Shown: piece by piece, positions 29,253 to 36,715 of the stretch | Layout: each line of letters starts with the position of its first letter | Position numbering within the stretch: position 1 is the stretch's first letter | Source of the DNA: a virus | Virus record (IMG/VR): IMGVR_UViG_3300029319_000143 | Coordinates: 1-39,580 of that record | Reading direction: 5' to 3' (one strand) | DNA: 39,580 bases | Made by a program: the position numbers and the translations under genes | Notes under the pieces: generated by a model | What the model was told of the DNA's origin: nothing | The model's database searches: none | The model's input: only the letters and a program-made list of their open reading frames with translations

Positions 29253-31853
29253 TTAACCGTAAGTAGACATACTACCAAGAACTGTATAAGCAGCGTTTCC
29301 TGTTTTAAGTATTGAGAAAGTATACACATCAATCGCATTAGCAGTACCTGCTGATATAGCAGTATCGTTTGCCCATTTAACTGTAACTGTAGTTCCATCA
29401 ATTTTAAAACTGTTCATATAATATGCTGTTCCACCTTGTGTAGTCAACAGGGAAACAGTCATTGTATCACCAGTATTCATCATTGAATTTAATGTAGTGG
29501 ATGCACCACCTCGGAAATTGAATGTCCAGTTTCCAGTAGCATTAGAAGTAAAATAATGAAGTGCTTCATCTTCTAAGTTAATGTTTGCAGTGCCTGTAAG
29601 AATATCAGCCTTAATAACAGCTTTCTCAAGAATTTCATTAACAACAAGTCTATTGACTTCTAGACGACCCACTTTTACATCTGCATCATTATATGTTAAA
29701 TCATTTCCAGCAGTTGATCCATCAAACGTACCAGTACCAAATACAACTTTATTCTGACTTTCATCCCATCCAATAAAGACGTTAGCATCAGAACCACGTT
29801 CAATAATAATACCAGCATCCTTAGTAGCACTACCAGTAGTACCAGTTGCTAATTCTATTCTTGGATCAGAAATTGTTGTATTGGTAGAGTTAACTGTACT
29901 TGTAGTACCATTAACAGTCATGTTTCCAGTAACTGTTAGATCTCCACCAACACCAAAGTTTCCAGAAACAGAAGATAATGCATCAACATATGTTTTTACA
30001 GCACGTTGAGTTGGAACTTTGACATCACTGTTTTGAGATAAAGTGCCATCTGTTGAAAATTCATTGATAGAAGCACCAATAAGTCCACCAATAGCACCAA
30101 GTTGTAATGACTGAAGACCCTTCAAATCAAAAGCAGAAGAGTTAAGAGTTGCTGTACCTGTTGCTTGATCTACCTTAAAGAATTCTCCAACATAGAAATT
30201 ACCTAAGTCATCAGTTGCAACATAGTAAACTCGTCCTGGATCAGTTGCGTTAGTGATAATCTGATCTGCCTGAGATGGAGATTGTGTTGGTTCACCTGGC
30301 CAGTTAGTTGTTGTTTTATCACCAGTACCAACTTGTAAGAAGTCGTGACCAGTAAGTCTAATAATACTAAATCTCTTTCTACACTTAACAATTGTGGCAT
30401 CTGGAACAGGTGTAGCTCTAGAGGTAGAAAATACAATTACATGATAAGCAATACTATTTGCTGTAACAGAACTTACTGACTGAATCTGATAAGCGTTACC
30501 ATCTGTTTGAGCAAATTCTAATGAGTCACCTGCAACAGCTGAGTTACTAAATTGTGTTACCAGTATTCTACCAGACTGATTAGTTTCAAATGAACCACCA
30601 GAATCTAGTGTTGCAGTAGCACCAGAAGAACCACCTGTTACAGTTTCACTTGCTTGGAATGTACCTGTCTTTCCTACAATATAAATTCTTTTTGGTTCTG
30701 ATTGAACATTAGCAACGTAGGCAGTAGCACCTGATGTTCCACCAGTTATTTGCTCACCAAGAGTAAAGGATGTTGTAATGACGTTAGTGTAGGTAAGCAT
30801 TGTACCTTTGACAGTTCCGTCATTTGTTGTCTCTGTAGAATCTGAACCAGCAGAGTACACACCATACTCACCATAAGAGTTACTGGAGTTTAGAGATCTT
30901 ATCTTAGCACCACCAGTAGCAGCATAACCTACTTGACAATAGTATGTAAAACCACTAATAATCTCAATAGCACCATTGTCTCTTGCATAAATTCCAAGAC
31001 CATCACTATGAATAGCAGTATATGTGTGGAACAACATACTCTTGTTACCAGAGTTATGTAAAGCACCATCAACTAATGCACCAGTAGCACCGTCACCAAA
31101 TGAAGTTACATTATAGATGTAAGGTGATTTAGTTGCAATCGGACTAGCAGCATTCAATGCAAAATAAGTACCACCAATTGTTGCATTTTCGGGTTTGTAT
31201 GCTGGAGTTCCTGCTGTGTATCCACCCATACCATCAAGAATAATATCTTGAATAATAGTACCATCACTACAACGGAATAGTGTAGAACGAGTATTGAGAA
31301 TAGAACCACCAGAATCTAGTCCTGAACCTGGTTTAATAATAGTTGATCTTAAACTGTCACCAGCGATTGTTGTATATGGAGGAATAACAATTGGAAGTTG
31401 AACTTCTTCGTATACACCTGCCTTTATAAAAATAATTGCGGGATTTAATGCATCAGGTGTTCCTATAGCACCAGAAGCATACTTAAGAGTTCTAAACGCT
31501 GTATCAATAGAACCACCACGACCTTGTGCATCAACACCATTAGTAGAAACGTAGTAAACTGTTGGAGCACCACCAATACCACCCCAAGATACATCAGTTC
31601 CGTCAGTTTTAAGAACAGAACCAGCAGCACCAATATTTAACTTAGCAATCTTACCAGCAGCATCATAGTAAAGAATATCTCCTCGTGTACCCGTATTGAT
31701 GTTCTCTCCTTGAAGACTTAATTGACCACTTGCGGTAAAGACTTGAGAACCAGAAACAGACATTGCACCTGTTACTGCAAGACTGTGAGAGTCTGGTATT
31801 GTGACAGTCGTACCAGTACGACCTTTAATATTATCTACTCTTAATGTTGACAT
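29253..31853 (-). CDS. Beta-helix tail fibre-like protein (866 aa), paralogue of the 1626-aa fibre
   Basis: The N-terminus MSTLRVDNIKGRTGTTVTIP is a common fibre anchor module. Residues ~100-340 contain YYVSTNGVDAQGRGG, IIFIKAGVYEEVQLPIVIPP and YIYNVTSFGDGATGALVDGA, a right-handed beta-helix-like block also seen in the 1626-aa fibre. Later, DPGRVYYVATDDLGNFYVGE and NSDVKVPTQRAVKTYVD also match that fibre. The C-terminus lacks the S74 chaperone and ends in a beta domain (AAYTVLGSMSTYG). It is probably a baseplate or side fibre that shares modules with the larger fibre. A TATAAATA late box lies 39 bases upstream. Confidence 0.8.
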   Translation of the reverse strand: MSTLRVDNIKGRTGTTVTIPDSHSLAVTGAMSVSGSQVFTASGQLSLQGENINTGTRGDILYYDAAGKIAKLNIGAAGSVLKTDGTDVSWGGIGGAPTVYYVSTNGVDAQGRGGSIDTAFRTLKYASGAIGTPDALNPAIIFIKAGVYEEVQLPIVIPPYTTIAGDSLRSTIIKPGSGLDSGGSILNTRSTLFRCSDGTIIQDIILDGMGGYTAGTPAYKPENATIGGTYFALNAASPIATKSPYIYNVTSFGDGATGALVDGALHNSGNKSMLFHTYTAIHSDGLGIYARDNGAIEIISGFTYYCQVGYAATGGAKIRSLNSSNSYGEYGVYSAGSDSTETTNDGTVKGTMLTYTNVITTSFTLGEQITGGTSGATAYVANVQSEPKRIYIVGKTGTFQASETVTGGSSGATATLDSGGSFETNQSGRILVTQFSNSAVAGDSLEFAQTDGNAYQIQSVSSVTANSIAYHVIVFSTSRATPVPDATIVKCRKRFSIIRLTGHDFLQVGTGDKTTTNWPGEPTQSPSQADQIITNATDPGRVYYVATDDLGNFYVGEFFKVDQATGTATLNSSAFDLKGLQSLQLGAIGGLIGASINEFSTDGTLSQNSDVKVPTQRAVKTYVDALSSVSGNFGVGGDLTVTGNMTVNGTTSTVNSTNTTISDPRIELATGTTGSATKDAGIIIERGSDANVFIGWDESQNKVVFGTGTFDGSTAGNDLTYNDADVKVGRLEVNRLVVNEILEKAVIKADILTGTANINLEDEALHYFTSNATGNWTFNFRGGASTTLNSMMNTGDTMTVSLLTTQGGTAYYMNSFKIDGTTVTVKWANDTAISAGTANAIDVYTFSILKTGNAAYTVLGSMSTYG

Positions 31854-31892
31854 GCTATGCTATTCCGTAGTTTTGGCAGTTCTTATCTGTGT

Positions 31893-31900
31893 TATTTATA
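31893..31900 (-). promoter_or_regulatory. Late promoter box TATAAATA (ahead of the 866-aa fibre)
   Basis: The minus strand reads a perfect TATAAATA, 39 bases before the ATG at 31853. It overlaps the end of the 187-aa gene. Confidence 0.7.
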
Positions 31901-32459
31901 TAATTATTACCGCACCATCATCAATGGTTAAAGTAAAAGTATCATCTATATCCACAGGTACATCTTCTTGGGCGTAACTTGGAACAATAATATATCCAAC
32001 TTTCTTTTTACCAGTTAGAGACATGTCTTTGACAATAGATGTTCTGACATTATCTGCAAATCCAACCAATTTTTGTGAATTAGTTTGCTCAGTATTATTT
32101 GAGAAAAACTCATATGATGTAGTGTTTGAAATAATCAATGCACATTCATCATCTATAGTTACTGTAAATGTATCATCAATATCAACTGTTGCATCTTGAT
32201 GACTGTATATTTCTGCTAGTTTTGCAGGTGACCCTATGGTAGAGTCTGCATCAAATCCTCCATAATAAAAGAAGATTGTTTTATCATCTACATCTGATAT
32301 TGTACCAATATCTGAGCCAGCAACTTGAATACTCGCAGCATTAATAGCAGCAGTTCCTACAAAAAGACTATGCAGATCACCCGCTATGTCATTGATTACC
32401 TGCCTTTGATACTCAATGGTATTGGATGGTAGTACGTTCTTTTTAGTTGTTGCTGGCAT
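31896..32459 (-). CDS. Structural protein, 187 aa, with duplicated DIDDTFT motif
   Basis: The N-terminal SNTIEYQRQVINDIAGDLHS is a helical region found at the start of many T4-like cyanophage virion proteins (compare the start of the 894-aa fibre). The body contains a beta motif repeated near residue 95 (VDIDDTFTVTIDDECALIIS) and at the C-terminus (VDIDDTFTLTIDDGAVIII). The repeat gives a symmetric, beta-rich protein. Function unknown; the N-terminal helix suggests attachment to the same structure as its neighbour. It has its own AATAAATA late box 23 bases upstream. Confidence 0.72.
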   Translation of the reverse strand: MPATTKKNVLPSNTIEYQRQVINDIAGDLHSLFVGTAAINAASIQVAGSDIGTISDVDDKTIFFYYGGFDADSTIGSPAKLAEIYSHQDATVDIDDTFTVTIDDECALIISNTTSYEFFSNNTEQTNSQKLVGFADNVRTSIVKDMSLTGKKKVGYIIVPSYAQEDVPVDIDDTFTLTIDDGAVIII

Positions 32460-32482
32460 TTCTAATTAGCTTACCCTAAGCT

Positions 32483-32490
32483 TATTTATT
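32483..32490 (-). promoter_or_regulatory. Late promoter box AATAAATA (ahead of the 187-aa gene)
   Basis: The minus strand reads AATAAATA 23 bases before the ATG at 32459, overlapping the stop codon region of the coiled-coil gene. It fits the late consensus. Confidence 0.55.
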
Positions 32491-32704
32491 CAGTTGTACT
32501 TTCTGTAGGAAGTTGAGATGGCTCTGGGACTCCATCCTGAGTCTCCTCGGACTTTGGGAGTAGTAACGCTAAGGTTTCTAAACCACCCAAAAGTTTTGTT
32601 TTATATTCAGTGAGTTGCTTTAAATTTTTTTCTGCTTCAACAATTTTTGCTTCAGCATCTTTTAACTGTTTGTCAAATTCAATCTTTAAAGTTGCAGCGT
32701 CCAT
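32486..32704 (-). CDS. Small coiled-coil protein, 72 aa
   Basis: This 72-aa protein starts MDAATLKIEFDKQLKDAEAK and is predicted coiled coil over residues ~5-45, with heptad-like Leu, Ile and Val positions. A short acidic/Pro-rich tail (SEETQDGVPEPSQLPTESTT) follows. No domain is recognised. A TATAAATA late box is 25 bases upstream. A short coiled-coil protein among virion genes could be a chaperone or trimerisation helper, but this is not proven. Confidence 0.68.
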   Translation of the reverse strand: MDAATLKIEFDKQLKDAEAKIVEAEKNLKQLTEYKTKLLGGLETLALLLPKSEETQDGVPEPSQLPTESTTE

Positions 32705-32729
32705 AATAATATAATGGTAGTGATAATAA

Positions 32730-32737
32730 TATTTATA
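32730..32737 (-). promoter_or_regulatory. Late promoter box TATAAATA (ahead of the coiled-coil gene)
   Basis: The minus strand reads a perfect TATAAATA 25 bases upstream of the ATG at 32704, in the 42-base gap after the tail-collar gene. Confidence 0.7.
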
Positions 32738-32746
32738 TGAGCAATA

Positions 32747-34072
32747 TTAACTAGTTTTCATAATGTAGCAAAGAGCATAGTATGGTGGTAGGATGTCAAC
32801 AGGATTTCCACCACCAGCAGCATCTGTGTTTGGATCTGCGTCTCCTGTTGTGCCAGATATTGAAACTGTATGCGTGTGCGTAGCATCCATACTAAAACCA
32901 GCAACAGGACTATTAGAAGAACTCTCTGTTATGGCATTGTTTCCATCCAATTCTTTTGTGAATACACCACTACAAGTTCCATATGCTCTAAAACCTTCTC
33001 CAATTCTTCTAACATCTCCTACTAATTCAGGAACTGGAGTATTAGTTGTACCAGAACCACTAAAGGTATGAGTGTGATTAGAAGTAGTATGAGTGTGTGA
33101 TGGTAATTGATTTTCTGTAAGAGTCACACTCGCACTACCACCAGTTGTACCAGGATTATAAGAACCACCTAATCCAGAACCGCCACCACCTATAATAAAC
33201 CTATCTCTTAAATCAGGTGTGTTATTAGCACCATCACATAAATTCCACCCATTAGGAATTGCATTTGCTAAACCATACCATAACACAATAACACCAATTG
33301 GAATAGTTGTGCCAGATGATCCACTAGAAGCAGCAGTTATTCTACCATCAGCAGCAATAGTAATATTTGCATTAGTATATGCTCCAGCACCAACTCCTGT
33401 ATTTGAGAGTGAGGTAAGATAAGAAGTTGAATCTATAGAACCATCTGCCTTTAAAAATTCAGCTGACGATCCTCCTGTCTTTTTAAAACTACCTGCTGTT
33501 AATTGTCCAGAAACAGAATTAAATGATAATTGTGATGATACTTTTGGAGATATATTTCCAGTGTTTGAAGTTGCAAATAAAGGATGACATGTTGTATCAG
33601 ATGATTCATCAGATACTGTAATAGATGTAGGAACAGATGGAGCACCACTAATTACTCCATTGCTAATTGTAATAGTAGTGCCATCAATTTTTACACCACC
33701 CAGAACAGTGGTAGTTGCGGTTGGCAAACTGTATGTGTTTGCTCCACTAATTACTCCACTATTATTAATAGTAATTGTAGATCCATCAATTTTGACACCA
33801 CCTAATACAGTAGTAGAGGCTATTGGTAATGTATATTGTGATGTAATATATCCTGATAAATCAGGTGGAGTATATGTGAATACACCATTATTACTATTAT
33901 ATGATAATGAAGATGTACCTGATGGATTTGTATTTACAGAAAGATCACCTAGTAAAATTCCACTACTAGTGCTACTGTAAATTTTCCAAGTAGTTCCATC
34001 CCATATCCATGTTCTACCTCCATCAGTAAAGGTATCAGTTGGGTTTGGATTGTCAGGAAAATTAAGTGCCAT
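32747..34072 (-). CDS. Tail-collar domain fibre protein (441 aa, short tail fibre type)
   Basis: Residues 257-297 (IPIGVIVLWYGLANAIPNGW, then LCDGANNTPDLRDRFIIGGG) are the phage tail collar domain found in T4 gp12-like short tail fibres. A following SHTHTTSNHTHTF segment holds multiple histidines in H-x-H patterns, like the metal-binding region of gp12 needles. The C-terminus ends PPYYALCYIMKTS, typical of the family. Residues ~80-145 contain two LP.A.TTVLGGVKIDG repeats also seen in the 894-aa protein. It probably binds a host surface component. The ATG shares bases with the stop of the 82-aa gene. Confidence 0.85.
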   Translation of the reverse strand: MALNFPDNPNPTDTFTDGGRTWIWDGTTWKIYSSTSSGILLGDLSVNTNPSGTSSLSYNSNNGVFTYTPPDLSGYITSQYTLPIASTTVLGGVKIDGSTITINNSGVISGANTYSLPTATTTVLGGVKIDGTTITISNGVISGAPSVPTSITVSDESSDTTCHPLFATSNTGNISPKVSSQLSFNSVSGQLTAGSFKKTGGSSAEFLKADGSIDSTSYLTSLSNTGVGAGAYTNANITIAADGRITAASSGSSGTTIPIGVIVLWYGLANAIPNGWNLCDGANNTPDLRDRFIIGGGGSGLGGSYNPGTTGGSASVTLTENQLPSHTHTTSNHTHTFSGSGTTNTPVPELVGDVRRIGEGFRAYGTCSGVFTKELDGNNAITESSSNSPVAGFSMDATHTHTVSISGTTGDADPNTDAAGGGNPVDILPPYYALCYIMKTS

Positions 34073-34320
34073 TATTTATTATAGTATCCTCTTGGGAATT
34101 TTAGATTAAAGGGAGGTCTTCTACCTTGTAAGTATCCAGAAATTGCTGCTTCTATATTAGTAAAACTCCAATTATTCTGAGTAGTATCTGTTGATGTCAC
34201 TGCCCTAATAGCAGACGACCATGTTGGTGTAACGAAAGGTGTTGCTGTTGTTTGTTTCCATTCTACTGATGGATTATCAGTTGCTACTGCTCCTTGATCT
34301 GTAAGACTATAATTTGCCAT
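34072..34320 (-). CDS. Small hypothetical protein, 82 aa
   Basis: This 82-aa protein, MANYSLTDQGAVATDNPSVE..., has a Trp-rich middle (WKQTTATPFVTPTWSS) and ends RGYYNK. It is coupled to the collar gene by a TAATG overlap and starts two bases after the 796-aa gene ends. No family is recognised. Its position between virion genes suggests a small structural or assembly role. Confidence 0.68.
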   Translation of the reverse strand: MANYSLTDQGAVATDNPSVEWKQTTATPFVTPTWSSAIRAVTSTDTTQNNWSFTNIEAAISGYLQGRRPPFNLKFPRGYYNK

Positions 34321-34322
34321 CT

Positions 34323-36713
34323 TTATATCCTCGCACAGAACAACATACCATTTACAGTATTGTTAGCAACACCATCTAATCCTGTCTGGTTGGTTGTATT
34401 ATCGGCAGTAATTACAGTATAAACTTCACCAGCATCAATAGTTACTGTATCACCTGGTAAAAATTCTGTTGCACCAGGAGAAATTTCTGCATGTATCATT
34501 ACAAAATCATCAGGTAAATAATACGGACAAGGTACTAGATGACCACAAACAGGAAGTCCTTTCATAGGTTTATAATATTGTACACCAACTGGAACTCTCA
34601 TGTCTGCTTTTATTGTAAATGAATCGTAACCAGTACTACTTGAAAAATCAACAACATCATAAGTATTATTTCTGTAATACATATAAACTTCTCTTTCAGA
34701 TGTTGAATTAAATGAATCAATATTAGATTTATATCTAGTGTCTGCTATGTATTGTCCTGTTGTATTTCTTAGATAACCATATGACCCTTCTCTTGCCATT
34801 GAGTTAGTAGTTACTGGTTCCATATTAGGACCTGAATTACTATAATCACTACCAGGCGTTATGTACCTCATTTCTACCCAATTAGAATGATTACTTCCAA
34901 AACTCTGCTGTTGCCAATAAGTCCAATACTGTGTATAGGTTCCAAGAAAACATTCATCATAATCCCAAACATTTGAACCAAAACTTGATCCTTTATGTAA
35001 TGAGAATGTAAAGTATGTTCTATCTACACCATTAATTGTTTGAATGAATGAGATAGTAGAAAAATTAGTATCCTGTGGTGCTTGTGCTTTATGATATCTT
35101 ATTTTCAATGCGTAGTTTGTCGGTCCTGCACTTGTAGCATATTGATGACTAAGATGATATTGACTATAATCTCTTCTTAAATATGCATCACTAAAATCTA
35201 ATCCTCTTGTGCCATTAAAACATCCAAAATAACCTTCATAACTAGAATCATAAACAAAATGTTTACCTAATCTATTCAGATAAGACCACCCAGAACCACA
35301 AGCAATTTTGAGTTGATAATTATTACTGTTTAAAGCAAATCCCCAATAGGTTTTACCAAATTTTTTACTAGCATCATTTTCTAATCTCAAAACTCCATAA
35401 TCTCCATTAGGATGTTTCTGGAACATATTTGCACCAGCACCTAAACTTGTAGTTAGAATACTACATTTACCATCAGCAGCACCTATACTAGTTTCATCTG
35501 TATTGACTCCAAACTCAATATCATTTGCAGGTGAAGTACCACCTATAGCAGTACCAGGAATTGTAAATACTTCGTTATCAGACCATCCAGTTGCTTTATT
35601 ACAAATTAAAATACCACTAACTGTACCATCATAACTACCACCATCATCACGAAATATTCTTAATTTTAATTCACTTCTACTACCACTTGCAGGTACAGTG
35701 TACTTCCAATATGTTCTATTGTTATAACTACTTCCATCTAACTGTGCATTGATGATAATAGTTCCTTTCATAGTTGCATGAGTATCACTAGCATACCCAT
35801 AAGCATGTTGTCCTTCGTTTGAAGTACCAGAAATTTCAGTTGGATCTAAGACTTCATTTTCTGTTTGCCAAGTATATTGAGTATCCCAATCATATGGACT
35901 AGCATAAGTTCCACTACCAGATACAGCTAATAATGATGATGAAAGATTATCACTTACATGTAAACTTCTCTCTGCTGAATATGTAAGTCCTGTTGTAGCA
36001 TCAAACAATCTAAACTCACCACCAGCAGTATGATCTGATGTATGCCAATAAGTATTATCTCCTTTACCAATTGTTATAGTTGGGTTTGTTTGAGCATCAG
36101 TTCTGAAACTTTTTGGATCAGACATTGATGTATAAGTTGTAGTTACAATACCTACATTATTCTGAGCATCCGATACTGAATTATGTAATGTAATATTATT
36201 ATCATCAACCCTTCTCATGTAATAAACATTACCAGCACTAAGTCCATTGATTACATCAGTTCCTGTACCATTGTATGTTAATTTAGTTCCTGTGGTAAAG
36301 TCCTGACCCATAGCTCCATTAATATCAATTACACTACTACTACCAGTACTAGTTGGTTTTAGTTCTTCAGATATCTGCCATGATGATGTGCCACTATTAG
36401 TTACATAAAAACGTCTATATCTTGTAGGATTAGTTGTAAGTGCAGTTGGTGCAGGACCGCCACATCTTGCAAAATATTCATCTCCATCTGCTGTTGGAGT
36501 TGTCTCATAATGATATCGTATACACCTTGTAAATGAATTAGCAAAACTTAAATTATAACCAGGATACAAAACAGCAATCGGAACTCCATCTTCTTGAGAA
36601 CCGCTGTTATAACCCATCTCATAGAAAACTTTTTCCAAGGCAGTCATAACATCAGCGTTTGTCCAACCACTGTTGCCATTATTTACCAATTCAGTTCCGA
36701 TAGTAACTGCCAT
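34323..36713 (-). CDS. Large structural protein of unknown function (796 aa)
   Basis: The N-terminal third begins MAVTIGTELVNNGNSGWTNA, and the protein continues with long beta-rich, Tyr/Ser/Thr-rich stretches (for example RYHYETTPTADGDEYFARCG). The C-terminal ~90 residues contain VGVQYYKPMKGLPVCGHLVP and a Cys-rich PCPYYLPDD segment, then a DTVTIDAGEVYTVIT strand and NGMLFCARI end. No catalytic motif is visible. It lies two bases from both neighbours and is most likely a baseplate- or fibre-linked virion protein. Confidence 0.75.
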   Translation of the reverse strand: MAVTIGTELVNNGNSGWTNADVMTALEKVFYEMGYNSGSQEDGVPIAVLYPGYNLSFANSFTRCIRYHYETTPTADGDEYFARCGGPAPTALTTNPTRYRRFYVTNSGTSSWQISEELKPTSTGSSSVIDINGAMGQDFTTGTKLTYNGTGTDVINGLSAGNVYYMRRVDDNNITLHNSVSDAQNNVGIVTTTYTSMSDPKSFRTDAQTNPTITIGKGDNTYWHTSDHTAGGEFRLFDATTGLTYSAERSLHVSDNLSSSLLAVSGSGTYASPYDWDTQYTWQTENEVLDPTEISGTSNEGQHAYGYASDTHATMKGTIIINAQLDGSSYNNRTYWKYTVPASGSRSELKLRIFRDDGGSYDGTVSGILICNKATGWSDNEVFTIPGTAIGGTSPANDIEFGVNTDETSIGAADGKCSILTTSLGAGANMFQKHPNGDYGVLRLENDASKKFGKTYWGFALNSNNYQLKIACGSGWSYLNRLGKHFVYDSSYEGYFGCFNGTRGLDFSDAYLRRDYSQYHLSHQYATSAGPTNYALKIRYHKAQAPQDTNFSTISFIQTINGVDRTYFTFSLHKGSSFGSNVWDYDECFLGTYTQYWTYWQQQSFGSNHSNWVEMRYITPGSDYSNSGPNMEPVTTNSMAREGSYGYLRNTTGQYIADTRYKSNIDSFNSTSEREVYMYYRNNTYDVVDFSSSTGYDSFTIKADMRVPVGVQYYKPMKGLPVCGHLVPCPYYLPDDFVMIHAEISPGATEFLPGDTVTIDAGEVYTVITADNTTNQTGLDGVANNTVNGMLFCARI

Positions 36714-36715
36714 TT

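Noticed and set aside
34074-34081. AATAAATA box adjoining the collar gene ATG
   Set aside because: It touches the start codon, so a transcript would begin inside the gene; not usable as a late promoter for it.
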